64,000 nt of DNA from Onchocerca lupi (GCA_028564675.1 JAOVVO010000433.1:1-64000); one strand, 5' to 3'; positions 49,494 to 63,264 are shown, counted from the stretch's first letter. The notes: generated by a model from the letters alone, not told the origin. Translations and numbers: made by a program.

Positions 49494-52400
49494 TCAAAAA
49501 TGAATATTAGTAACAACTTTAGGAAGATTATCAGGATTCGCAGAAATAGGAATATTCTTTTGCTTCGAATTTTCAACTGAACCACAAAATTTTTGACTAA
49601 TTTGATCAATTCTTGGTGCAGTTATGTATAAAATGATGGGTAATAAAAGAAGAGCATGAAAGACACCGATAACGATTACTAGAAAAATTGTTTTAAAAAA
49701 TACAAGTATCATATAGGAATTGATGAATGCTAGAACCGTAACACCAAATATCGTCGACATGCTACCGTATATAACTGTAATAATATCACTTGTAACTTTT
49801 GCAATTAATTAATAATTATTTCTTTAAAATTTTAGCAATCCCAAGGAAAAATAATAAATTACACACCAAACATTCCTTAAATATTATCGAGATAGCAAAA
49901 TAATCTTGCAAAAAAGGATTAAAATGTTGTAAAATAAGATTGAAGTAATATGTATATACATCAACTTTTTATTTATGAATAAAACTTTAGTTAAATCTAA
50001 AATTAAAAAATTAAAACAGAAATTGATATTTATAACATGAAACTTAAAATACGATTTTTTAATATATTAACGATGGAAATAAATATCCATATATCAGCAG
50101 AAATAGTAAAAAAAAGTGGTACGGAAGAGAAAATTAAATTGAGATGAGTCATAGTTATATAAATAAAATATGAAATATTATTAAATTTTAATTTTGCCAA
50201 TTAATTGCGTCCTTTAACAATATTTTATCATCACTCCATAAAGATAACATCAAATAGTTCTTTTTTTTTTTTTAAAACTACCATAATTTTTATTATTCTA
50301 TCAATAAAATATGGGTAAAAAATTGGTATCACAAAATTAAATTGAAAATTCATTGTAATGCTGTAATATAGCTAAAACATGAAATCTGGAAATTTCTTGA
50401 TTTCATACGATATCAATAATTAAAGTGCCCTAAAGTTGATTTTAAATCAAATTTTCCTGTCAGAAGTCAAATTTGTGAAACGAATCAATCATACAGTTAC
50501 TTACTTGGACATGCTAATTTTTCCATTGCTTCAATAAAACGTTCAACGGGTGTCACATCGTTTGGATTACTCACGAAAGCATATGTGATATGAGCACAAT
50601 ATTCAATGGAAAAACCAATTGCCATTATCATTGTTATCATTGATATGGGATCTAATTTAACATCCCATAATGCTAAGAAACCAATTACACCTGCAAATTT
50701 CTTCATTTTTAAAATTTTTTTTTTGTTTGCTTATTTTTCGAAGACTATATTATTTGTGGTGTTATGATGCTTAATGTAATATTTAGTAACCAGTTTTTAA
50801 TTTTCGAAACTTTGAAAAAATATCCTAGAATTCTCTCTTTTTTTTTTTATCAGGTAATTTATAAAATCAATAAGAAAGATTTGACCACAAAATCCACTTG
50901 ATTCTGCCTAATTATTCATCTAATTAATAGAAAAAAGTTAATTGATCAGTCATGAATTAAATTGTTAATTAATCAATCACGAGTCAATAAGCTATTAATT
51001 AATCAATCGTAAATTATTAATCAGAATTAATAAATTAATAATCCATTTTAATGAGCTATTTAATGCTTATTTCATATACGGGAATAATTTGCATAAGGAC
51101 TGCATGAAACTAAAATTAACTTATTAATTCGTTGATAAATATATTAGAAAATTGTCTTGTAATTAACTAGGTGCACTAATACGCAAACAGTAATCTTTAT
51201 GAAATAATAGTAAATTAAATGATAAGCGAATTTTATCAAATAAATTGCTACACATTAATAGGCAAATTTGTTTAGTTTATTTATCAATGAACAAAATAAT
51301 ATAAGGAGGAAATAAGTGCAGTAATAAGTGAATTAATAACATCTTACCAATATCCATCGTTATGATAGCGATAAAGATCCAAAATGTGCAAATTGGATTA
51401 GGAATAAACAATAATGCAATAATAACTAATACAATAACTGCGATACTATCATTTAATAATGTATTTGGTAAAATTATATTTAACTGCAATTTTTTCTAAG
51501 AAAGCAAATCATTCATTCCCTTCAAAAAATCTTTCAAAATGAACAATATTTTCTTTTTTTTTTTTTTTTTTGCATCTAATAGAAATTAATGCTTTTCATA
51601 AAATTTTGGAAAATTTTTGATTGATAGAAAAGTTTACAAACTAAAAGGAAATAAAGTAAAACTATTTGATATAATGCAAAAAAAAAAAAAAAAATTACGT
51701 TAAAAGATGAATGAATAAGATAATTACTGCATGAAAGACAAGAAAAATGTTGTTCATATCGAGAATTATTAAATTATGAAAAATAATGAGTGTAATTCTT
51801 AATTTGAAAAGTTTTTGCAAATAAAAATTTTCAAAAAAAGAAAAAAAAGAAAATGACCATAAAATCATCATTATCAATCAAACCTGATCAGCGATCATCC
51901 GGCTATATTCATATGTGTAAATTTCCATTTCCGGATATTTCGCAGCAATTGCTCGAAGAGCATGAGATTCCAGAACCAAATCGCTTGGACTATGGAGAGC
52001 TGATAAGCCAATACGAAATCGAAACGATTTCATCGTTAAATTCTCTGGATCATTTTCATTTTCCCAAATAAAGTCTTGTGCCCTGAAATACATTCCGGAA
52101 TTTTTAATTCTATCCGAAAAATAATAAACTTCCAGATAGAAAAGATCTTTGTGGGAAAATTTATCCTTGCATGTGAAGACGAGTAATTTATGAACTACAA
52201 GGATTGAAATCCAAGATCAAAATTTCAAGAATTACGAAAAATTTAAAAACCATGGGGCCTATTAATATTACTTATGAATAGCGAAATATTTTGAATTATA
52301 AAACACTGTGAATTAAACTGAATTTTATAGCGGTAATTATTTTGATCCAATACTCATCATGGACCAGAAATTAGAAAAGACTAACGGTCAAAGATCGGGA

Positions 52401-55400
52401 TTCAAGTTATCAAAAAAGGACAGAATTCATTGTGTCATAGTTGTATGCCAAGAAGTTTTTCCAAAATAAAAATTTTAAAGTTTTAGAAAAATTAATCAAA
52501 CTTCTAATTTATCAATGCAAAAAAAAAAATAGAAAAAAACTTTTTATTTTATGTAATTTTTTATTTACTTACCACAATTTATAGAATGCAAAAAGCCGTG
52601 ACCAATGATAAACTCCCTCAACCCAGGATTCATGATCATTCTGCAAATATGCACCTGTTATATTTGCATATTTCTGGTATTCTCGAATCCAAACTTGTGT
52701 TGCCTTGGGACCAATTCCGAAAATCATATGCTCGAAATCGTGAACCATTTGCTCTACCCGTTTACGATTCATCGGTTTTGTCATATCGGATGCTTTTACA
52801 ACAGCTATGTCAATCTGAAAACAAGTTCAATAGTTGATATTAATTCATTAAGAAAGCATGGATTATTTTCATTAATTAAATTACTCAATTTCTAACCAAA
52901 AATCTGCAAAAAGTTGATGAAATGATCAATGAAATACGGTCTGCTTACCAATTAGGTTCAAACATGAAACCAGGCAGAGTTTACCAGAAATTCATATCAG
53001 AAATTTTTTAAATTAATTTTTGCAAAACGGATTAGAAATATAAAAACCACTCAAAAAATTTTTCCAGTTTATCATTGTTTATTTTTTATTTTTTGTAATT
53101 TTCATACCAATCTTGAAATTACCGTTATTACTAGTTAGTTAATTACTACATCATTTAATTGTAGTTAACTTAGCAAGTGAAAAAAGACTTGAAAGATACC
53201 TGATCACCACCATGAAATAGTTCAAGTTCAATAGCTATTGTTCGTACTACCGGATCTGTTTTAATCAGTAATTTATCATAATCTAAACCTTGCTCCATGT
53301 TCATAATACCATATATTGCTAACTGAAATTTTAAAACCTTGCAATAAAACCTCCCATTTTCATCAAGTCTATTTTTCTGTTCATGGGAAATTAAGAACAA
53401 GAAAAAAAAAAGAAAAAAAGAAATACTTACGATAAGATAAATGCTGAATAAGACCAAAACGACGAATTTAGTTCGATTGTCTAACAAAATTGGGACGTAT
53501 GTATTCCTGTTAATAGAATTTTCTGCTGGATAAAATTTGAAATTCAATAAACTATCGAATGCAGAAGTTAAATATGCAATTGTTTGTTTTATTAGTCATA
53601 CAAACAATCTAATTTTAAATTTTATTCATTTTTCCTATTTTTTACTATTTTTCGATTCATTTAAATCACACTTTGATATTTCGTAATAAAAAATTACATA
53701 CCGAAAAAATAATTTCATTCTACTTATGGCTTTATACGATGAGTTTTTCGACACTTTCGTCTTATCAGATAGCACTTCCATATAATCATTATCATTATGA
53801 TACGATTTGTGATTAGCATTTATGAAGATATCATTGTATATGCTGCCGAAACATTTCGCATTTTCTGATTTTTCTAAAATAGACAAAGAAATTTTATTTC
53901 ATTCGTTCCTCTTTCATAAATCAAGTATATAGGCTTGATTTGTTAATTCATAGCAAAGAAGATTCCAGAATAACGATTGTGATCTGTTTGAGATATTAGC
54001 TCGATTATAATTTACATTTATACGATATAAATAAAAAAGTAACGAAGAATTTTCGCTTGAACTAATTTTTTTATGTAATAATGACATTTGAAAAATTAAA
54101 AATGATTTTCAAAAAAAAAAAAAAAAAAAAAAAGACACGAAATTGAGTGTATAATGTGGTAATTTTAAAAATCACCAATATAAATTTATATACATATCTC
54201 TAATATAGACTTTTAATATAAATTCTAACATAAATTTCTTTGATTTAAATTAAATATTCATTGTATGCTTGTTTTTCCTTTCATTTCTTGATTTGAAAAA
54301 AATTAAATTGAAAAGATAAAGTAAAAAATTACTTGTTTCGTATTTAGTGCAATTATTCCCATTTTTATTTTCATTCTCAGTGAAACTCCAAACTTTTCGT
54401 CCAAATTTATTCTCATTATCGGCGATATAATCGGATGTTTGCAAACATGGAATACAAGCATTACGTCCAGCCATTTGCATCTTATCACTAACTATCATCA
54501 TCGCAGCAAAGAATGTAAGCTTAATAGACTAATTAAGTTCAGAAAATAGACCATTTCAATTTAACGCTTTATTCAAGCATTTGTTTTTGCTCTTTTAAAT
54601 TAAATCTATAACAAATTGAAATTAAATTTTGGTATTTCGATATTTGCCAGAAATTCATTAATTTCGCTTCATCTTCACCATTATCTTATTTTACGATTAT
54701 CTATAGGAATAAAACAATTGGAACTGAATGTCTTCATTTCAGACAACAATTTTGTGCGAAATCATCTGCTAATTATTTAATATGCATAGGATCAAAACTA
54801 GATGAAAAGAAAAATTAAATTCAAGCAATTAAAGCCTTAATTGATGTGAAAAAGAAAAAACATTTGAATAGAAAAACGAATCATAACGGAATAGATAAGA
54901 TTAGTATAAATTTATAATTTATACAAACCGCGAAATTTGAAAAAAAAAAAGAAATTGAAGAAGAAAAAGTTTTCAAACCTGATAAAGAAATGTAAAAAAC
55001 ATGCACGCAGAAGTCATAGCACAAAATCCACGTACAGCTATAATATCCGTAAAACAACCAATAGCAAATGATAAAACATCCGTAAAACTGGTGATAAATA
55101 TGGCAACTGCTGATTCAGATAATGCATTCACCAATCGAGCTTTTAGAGTGGCATAATCAGTTCCTTATCATGGACAAAATATAAGTCATAAATTATTTCA
55201 ATTTATAATACCATTTGGAATATTTTGAAATTTTGAAATTATCCTTCTGATAAAAGAAAAAAGTAGAATGAGATTATACTGGAACACGAATGAGCAAATT
55301 TAGCATTCGAGTGAAGAATTAAATCGTACTATTTGAAAATACTTGAAAATAGAATTCGAAAAAATATGTATTTTTTTTTTAGAAACGAAATTCTTACCGG

Positions 55401-58400
55401 GATAAATTTTTTCAGCATCATGCCATGCTCCTAACATAATGAACATATCATCCACTCCAATAGCTTAAAATTGACAATTAAGCATGATAATATTAATTAT
55501 GACGTATATAATGTATTTAATGTTTTTATTTAATATAGTTTATGTAATATACTTGATATATAATATATTTGACACGATATAATTAATTAAATTCTTTAAT
55601 CAATATATTAATATTATTACTTGACTAGTATGTTCAATACATTTTAATATGGTATATTTAATATCGTTCACATATAGTATATTTAATACAACATAATTAA
55701 ATTTTTTAATCAATATATCATCATTATTATTTGATATATTAAATTAAATATATCCTATCAAATGTAATTGATATAATTTCAAAATTATCTTCCAATATAA
55801 TATTTTTTAAGCTATATTAATAGCTAAAACATTCGATATAAATTAAAGTGTAAATATATTCCTGGAAATAATCAAATATCATCAACTTCCGAAAAGAAGC
55901 TCACTAGATATATAATCATCATCTTATTTAAAATCTAATATAAGCATAGTTCATTAACTTATAAGCCTGTTGCATATTAGTTCAATTAAATTTCGGTTAA
56001 ATTGATGTAGATTATCAGTGTTTGTTACTCGTTAATCATGACTTTTAGTATATATTTCATATCACATTTGCCTGTAGTAAATTTTTCTTATTCTAATGAG
56101 GATCGAAACTCCCGACTCAAGTTAAACATTTCCGGAATCTTTATATACTCGACATAATCTTCGAATTATCCAGTTTAAAATTGATAATATGCAACAGATT
56201 TGATTTAATATGTTTGAAATCTATGAACTTTAATACGCAACAAATTTTACCCGTCATTCTTATAGCTTCCGGTGAAAAAAAATATTTAACATATCTAGCT
56301 GAGATAAATTTTTGGAGGATTTTTGCAGAAAAGATAACTTTTACGTTATCATTTTCATTTTGAGCTGAGCTTTGATAAATTTTACGAAGAAAAATTAAGT
56401 CTTACAGAGAACTAGGAATGGAGCTATAAGAGTTATTTCAGCGAAAAACATTCCAAACCAGAGTAAAAGACCAATACCACTGATAATTGCTAACGTTGAT
56501 GATAGTACACCACAAAGAGCAAGCAATGGTTTTGATCGAAGCCAATCAATTCGAACTGAAATTAATTACTCGATAACTTCAGAATTGATTACCGATTCAA
56601 TCCTTCGAGAGTGTTTTTTTATCTCGTTTTACGTCATAAAGCACATTAACATAAATACTAATATTTTTGGAAAACACATTTTTCATCCTTTTGATCAGGA
56701 AATTCACCGGAATTAAATCCTTGATCATTGCAAAATTTCCATTCCATTGAATTCAGAGTACTGAAAAAGATCAACACAACAACTGTAACCGTGAAATAGG
56801 GCTTCAATCGATTCGCGTTACGTGTCAAGCCTAAATCAATCGTCCGTGAATGCCGAATATGAACCTGAAATTTGAGTGTAGCTTGTTTGCTTTTTCCAGC
56901 AATATTTTGACAATAATACGTGTATATAAAGAAGAAATTCTGAAACACAGAAATGTTATAAACAATCTAAACACAAATTTCACTTCATTTTTCCTTTTAT
57001 CATTGTTCAAAAATGAGCTAACAATAGCAGAAATTCACTTGAAATTGTATCAGAAATGCTCAAAATTCTTCATTTTATTCAATAAAAAACTGAACAAAAT
57101 TAAAATACTGTAGACTAAAATTAAAAGTAAAAAAAAAAACAATCTTACTAGAACTGTATTAGAAAAAAATCACCTAAATTTAACTAAGAAAAAGAAAAAT
57201 TCCAAATAATATTTTTGCGAAATAATCGCCAGAAAAAAAAAAGGATTGTATGAAAACAATAACCTCATTTACCTCAGTCAGTAAATTGTGTGAAAATTTC
57301 TCAGTGATAAACTTATCAGCAGCATCTTCCCAAGCAATAGCCATTTTATCAAAATGTGGCTGATCAAAACGCAAAAAATACCACAATCGCATACCTTTCA
57401 CAGACTGCAATTTTTCATTTCAAATATTTCATTTCCTTTTATGAACTTTTGAAAAATAATTTTTTGCTTTTGAAGTAACAAACAAAAAAACGGAATTAAT
57501 TAGTAAAATTTACATAATAATCGCAATTTAAAATTCAAAAAAAAAAAAATGTGATACAGGAAATAAATTCAGATATTTCAATAATTAATTCCTTTTTTTT
57601 GCAGAGATGTCTAAATAAAATATGTCAATTAAGAGCATATCGGCGGTCTCGTGGTGTAGCGGTTATCACATCTGTCTAACACACAGAAGGTCGGCGGTTC
57701 AACTCCGCCCGAGATCAATCCCTCTCTCATCAAAACTTGTTAATATTCCACACCTTTTTCATCTTTGGTTAAGCAAAAAAGCTTGTAGAGAAACTGATTA
57801 TTTCATTCCATTTAACAATCTCTTTCTGTCTTCAAACATCTCTTGTCGAATAATAAAAAATAATTTACTCAACAAATAAGACAATTATTTGCTGAACAAA
57901 TAAGAAGTATCCGAAATGCCATTTTATTCATTTTCTTTGCTAATGCTAATTCGCCTAATCGAACTGTACTAATTGTTAACAATTTTGGCATAGAATTTAA
58001 AAAATTCACCCTCCCATATTCTCTAATCCTCTACGATTAATATCTTCTCTTATTTTTTCTTCCTTCTTTTCTTTGAACTTCTTTTTCTTAGCCAAATCCA
58101 TTTCGTTTTCTTTCTTTCTTTATCACCTCTCCTCTTCACAAATTTCAACTTCTTGCCCTTCTCACAACCATACATTTGGAATCTTTTTATAGCGATGGTT
58201 GAGTTCAAAAAAATTAGAAAAAGTGGGACGGTGAAAGAACCACATAGCCCTCTGCGGGACTCGAACCCGCGACCCTCAGATTAAAAGTCTGATGCTCTAC
58301 CGACTGAGCTAAGAAGGCTCTGGAAGTTTCCATCTTTCCTAATCCTATGTGTAGAAAAAATTTTTTGATATGAAATTTACTTGAAATGGTTGGTCAATTA

Positions 58401-59998
58401 TTTTCATTATTGGCAATTATGATAAGCACAATGATTGTAATGATAATTTTTATGATAACAATAATAGAGGGAAAATAATGATAATGAAGATTATAGCGAT
58501 AATCGTTTTAAAAAAATAATGGAAAATATGGCATTGTAACACACGAATAATAATAATAATAATGGTAATAAAATTATGAAAATCATAATAGAATAATTAA
58601 TTAATGAATAATATTATAAAATAACATAAGATATAAAATAATAATAGCATAAGTGATATGATAGTATGATAGCAATTTTCAATTATCTTTCCTTCTCACA
58701 TACCATTTTTGCATCACAATAATCATACAGCAGCAAGTTAATTTCATTAGTAATTAAGATTTTAAATTTTTAAAATTTTAAATTATTTTAAAAATTATCG
58801 CTAATTAGGATTGGAGTGAGTTTTTCTTCTTTTCAAATTGTTTAATAAATTCAATTGAAGCATTTTACAACTTACCTTAATTATATCATTTTCATCAACC
58901 TGTACACCACCAATATTATAAGCTAAATATATCGATGTTCCATTAGTATTAGCACGAGGATAAGTAATACTTATACCGTGCTTTTCTAATTCATAACGAT
59001 TTTGAAGCAATTTAATCAAACTTGCTTGACGATAACACTCACCATACCAATTCAAACATAAATCCTTGAAATTTTAAATTATCTTAATTTTGAACTAATT
59101 AATTCACATAGAATTCTAAATTTAGAAAACAATATATCTATCTTCAGCAAATTCATTCATTTACTAATATGAAAAGTTCGTCTTTTTTTTTTTTTTGGCG
59201 GTACAAATATTTGATAAATACCTGAAAATAAAATTTACTGCCAAAATTTGTGGTAGCATTAGTAAGCCATTCATCTTTCATGGTGCATGAAACATTCTCC
59301 GCAATACTTCGTTCCAACAATTCAATTTCATTCAGATATGAATCGTTGAGAATGTTTGGAAATGTACCATTGGGATATTTGCGCCCATGTACAATTACAT
59401 ACAAATATCGATTCCACTCAAATGTTCTCTCCGGCAAGAATTCATCGACACGTATAGGCCATAGCTATAAATTTATTAAAATTTATCTTTCATTTCTTTC
59501 TTTTTCTTTTGAAAACAACAATATTAGAATTTATAATTATTCCTTTGCAAAAATTTTAGTTTATTATGTTATTATCATAGTTTTCACTCGAAAAAATTTA
59601 ATTTATTATGTTTGACAAACGATTTTAGTAATTGTTTAAATATCAAATCTGTTACCTAAGTGTATCTTCACTGTATATCATAGTTTCAAAAAAATAAAAA
59701 AATTCGACCAATTTTTCATATAGAATATAAAATTTTTAGTCACTTTTCATTCCAAATTTTAACTAACTTCTCGCATAATTCTTTCTTCCTTCCAGGCTGG
59801 TGCCGATGTTGGCGTGTATAATTTTCGAGCATCAAGTAAGGTCAACTCATCAATCCAAACGAAGCCAATTCCGAGGATAGCAGTAAGCAAAATTGGAAAT
59901 GCAATAAATATGGGATAATAATCAACAAGATATTTGCTTGTATAACAAGCAAACAGCCTTGCAAGTTTCTTATCTAATGTTCGCAGATAAAATCGCAT
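49494..59998 (-). CDS. Patched-related (PTR) RND/sterol-sensing protein
   Basis: Nematode PTR family: 12-TM relatives of Patched and NPC1 needed in worms for moulting, cuticle and membrane traffic; PTR substrates are unknown. Seventeen exons in transcript order: 59998-59768, 59464-59222, 59064-58876, 57404-57273, 56864-56708, 56555-56406, 55463-55398, 55163-54979, 54519-54333, 53873-53702, 53506-53431, 53322-53200, 52814-52573, 52082-51884, 51483-51348, 50690-50505, 49774-49494; 984 aa, all phases consistent. TM1 lies at about 30-48. A large extracellular loop starts LWPIRVDEFLPE. The SSD lies at about 285-480 with DWLRSKPLLALCGVLS, APFLVLSIGVDDMFIML (GVDD 370-373) and FITSFTDVLSFAIG. A second loop follows, then TM8-12 with MAIGFSIEYCAHITYAF (855-859 = GFSIE) and SYMILVFFKTIFLVIVIGVF. 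Exons 9-10 encode a polar N/K-rich cytoplasmic linker. The start at 59998 follows a tttcaag acceptor; a short out-of-frame ATG lies 14 nt before it. Confidence 0.93.
57645..57717 (+). tRNA. tRNA-Val(AAC)
   Basis: Full cloverleaf of 73 nt: acceptor GGTCTCG/CGAGATC with one G-T pair, D-arm tggtgtagcggttatca, anticodon arm ATCTG-TCTAACA-CACAG? with AAC in the loop, T-arm GGCGG-TTCAACT-CCGCC, discriminator A. It lies in an intron of the patched-related gene, opposite strand. Confidence 0.92.
58246..58318 (-). tRNA. tRNA-Lys(TTT)
   Basis: Full 73-nt cloverleaf on the minus strand: acceptor GCCTTCT/AGAGGGC with one wobble, D-arm AGCTCAGTCGGTAGAGC, anticodon arm TCAGA-CTTTTAA-TCTGA with anticodon TTT, T-arm GCGGG-TTCGAGT-CCCGC. 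It lies in the same intron as tRNA-Val and on the same strand as the host gene. Confidence 0.95.
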
Positions 59999-61665
59999 CG
60001 AAAGTGAAGCATTTTAGCTTGAAATGATACCTTGGAATAATGATTTTTCGATTGTTAATTCATACAGCTTATATTGCAACATTCATACAATCATAATATA
60101 ATCTTCTCAAAAAACTAGCAAAAAGAAAAAAATGGAAAAAATTTCGAAGAATTGAATTATAAATGAATACAAATAATCTCTTCTCTGTATCCATTTCAAA
60201 TCATTTATAATTAATTATTTTTGATTATTCATTCATTTATGATTAAAAAAGATACGATTACGCGTTATATCGGATGTAATGAAAAAATGGATATAAGTGT
60301 TCTTATAAAAAATGTCTAACCATTTATCATATTTCATTTTCTTTTCATATAAAATATTTGAGACGAGAAAGATTGAAAAATATTATAAAATTTCCATATT
60401 ATATTTATCATATCATGCATTATTATTACTAATTATTATGGAATATTCAAAAATATAGCATTACTACATGAATTCAGGAAGCAATTTTGTTTCAATCCAA
60501 TTATTAATGAAAATAAATAATTCAAACTATAAAAAAAGAAAAAAAATATAAACAACTGGACGAAATAAAAATATTCTTGGAATCATCAGTTATTATATTA
60601 AAATCTAAAAAATTGGAAATTATAAATCAATTAATTAAATTTGATTATTTGTTTGTAAACAAAAAAGGAAAAAAATTACTTATTTATGTAAATTAATAAT
60701 TTTAAAGAAATGATTATATTGCAATAAGTGATGAAGAGTTTTAATCAACAAATAACAACAACAATAATCTGAGGTTATTATGCGTGAATACTGTAATTCT
60801 GTTAATTCATTCCAGTTTATTGCTCTCATTATCGGCTGAATAGAAAATCCATACTTCGAACCGGATTACTATTTCTAAATCAATACCGGAGAGAAAGCGA
60901 GAGAAGAGAAAATTTCGGAAAGAGAGAGAAAAAAAGCAGAAAATGATTTTCAATAACCTGTTCTTTATGAAATTATCCTCAGTCAAAAATATATCATCAA
61001 TAAAATGTATTATTAATCGACTATGCCAGTTTTTCTCTTTTTTTTTTTTTTTTTTTTCTTTAAAGAACTAAATTACATCAAATTCATCTCTAATAATTCA
61101 TGATTTAGTTGCGCTCATTTACAATCCATCATTACTGAGGGATAATTTTAGTTCGATAATTCCAATTTAAATATAATATCATTGATTAATTGTTCAGGGT
61201 TTCGTTTTTTTTTTTCTCTTCTTTTAAAAAACATTGCAAATATTTCGAATTTTCTAAGAATTTTAAAATTTGTCTGTGCATAATCTCTACCGGTATTATT
61301 TTTGGAAATCAAACTATAAATATTGGCAAAAAAGGTTTTTTCCTGTGAAATATGTTCAACTGATGATTGTACAAGAAGGAGGAATGATATCATGCGAGAT
61401 AATTGCCTGATAAATCTATGATTGAGACAAATGGAAGTGTCACATTGCTTGAAGCATTGATTGTGGCTTTTGGAAATTCCCAAAAAAAACTAACTTTTCC
61501 TTCTTTGGTTACATCCCAATACGATGAATTAAATTGGAACAAAACTCGAATTTTTGAAAAAACGAAAAAATTTGAGGAAATTACTAGAACTTAAAACAAA
61601 TTGGAACTCGAAAGCATGAAATATTCGTATCGATTCGAACTTTCAAGAACTTTTTTTTTTTTTTT

Positions 61666-61770
61666 GAAAACTTTCGAAATAAATGATTTTTGGAATAATT
61701 CTCGGAAGAAATGTTGAAAACTCTCGAATGAATGACTCGTGATTTTCGAAAACTCTCGGAATAAATGCTT
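61666..61770 (+). repeat. Imperfect direct repeats
   Basis: Three variants of a motif near gaaaactctcgaataaatg begin at 61666, 61716 and 61748 (cttt/ctct, aat/gaat variants). Spacing is irregular. They adjoin the tRNA-Ala-like sequence and may be part of the same decayed element. Confidence 0.6.
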
Positions 61771-61815
61771 AACATGTGTTGAACGAAGATTCCGAAGTTT
61801 GTTGAGTTTCATTGC

Positions 61816-61888
61816 GGGAATGTCAGCTCAATAGTAGGGCGCTAGTTTTGCATGCAAGATATCGAGGGTTCAGTCCCTTCCCTGTCTG
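61816..61888 (+). pseudogene. tRNA-Ala(TGC)-like sequence
   Basis: Order and spacing of a tRNA-Ala: gtcagctcaatagtagggc D-arm, anticodon arm ctagt-tttgcat-gcaag with TGC, and T-arm gaggg-ttcagtc-ccttc. The acceptor stem fails to pair at two or more positions and the anticodon stem has an A-A mismatch, so it is probably a decayed tRNA or a tRNA-derived repeat. Confidence 0.6.
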
Positions 61889-63219
61889 CTTTGATATTTC
61901 TATTTACATGACATAGCAACTAGCCATCCCTACTATAGATATTTCTTGAAATTCAAATCTTTAAACATGTTAAACTTTTCCAAATTCACTGAATTGAAAT
62001 TTCTAATTTGAATCTGTTTCAATAAAGACTCCGCTCCATTTAGGACGATGCAAATTTATCTTTTATAGATAAAAAGCGAAATACTTAAATGGTCCGAATA
62101 TGTAATTTGTTAAAAAAAAAAAAACTCATAATTTCATTTTTTGAATCTATCCGTTAAATCAATGCTATTGATCTGTCATGATAAAGATCATTAGATACAG
62201 ATAATATCAATAAATCAACGAACACTACATAATGAATCAACGAACAATAATTACAAAAAATATTGTCCGCCTATATGAATATATGACTAAGCAATCATCT
62301 AACGCAGTATAACTATTAGTAAATCTCTAGTGATAGGAAAATAATTACACGTACAAAGAAACAATTCAATGTTTAATGTACTGAAAGGAATGGAAATGAT
62401 GAATAATAGTAAATCTTTATTATGACTATTTTTATGTCTGTAATTTGGCTCTATTTGCTGCTATAATATTTTATTTTTTACAATAATATTTCGATCATGT
62501 AGCAATAAATAACAGTCGTGATAGCAAGCTGATAAGTTTCTGAACAATTATTCTAAAAACGATAAATTAAATATACAGAATGAAACAAAAAAAAAAAAAA
62601 AAAAAAATTCGAATCTACTAGCAATTCAAAAAAATGGCCATTCGACTGTTTCAGATAACATAATGTTCGTGTGGAAAACAAACGGATCCAAAAATGCATC
62701 AGAAAACATGCGGAAGTGAATATGGAATATGGGAAAATTGAATTTCATATAAATTTTAATTTCAAATATAAAAAAATGAATGTCATAAAGAATCTTTTTA
62801 TTCTTTATTTTGACAAATCCAAATGTCACTGAGCAAAGAACGAAGGCATACATTATGAGAAAAGAAAAGTTCGTAAGAGTAAATCTATCAAAATGACAAA
62901 ATATTCAAATATCAAAGTGATGCGAGTAAAAACTAATATTGGTATTAGTTATTACAAGAAACAAAAAATACTGCTCAATCTGCTGAATTCTGAATGTATA
63001 AGTTCCACTTTTATTTAAATGCTCTCTCAGTCATTAATAACTAGTTCTTATTATTTCGGATTATGAAAATAACTTTTGACTTCTGAGGCTAATGAAATCA
63101 GATATAGTATCCCAAATTAGCTATTCTTCACTGAAGAATAATCAGGACAACATTATCTAGAGAATAAAACAGGATAGAAGCATATTAATACTTAAGCAAT
63201 TCTCCGAAATGACAACATC

Positions 63220-63264
<45 letters not shown>

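Larger units (their letters stand above)
57405..58875. other. Intron 3 of the patched-related gene, hosting tRNAs
   Basis: 1.47 kb, one of the longest introns of this gene. It carries tRNA-Val(AAC) on the + strand and tRNA-Lys(TTT) on the minus strand, separated by about 530 nt, then an (ataat)-rich stretch at 58540-58640. Confidence 0.85.
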
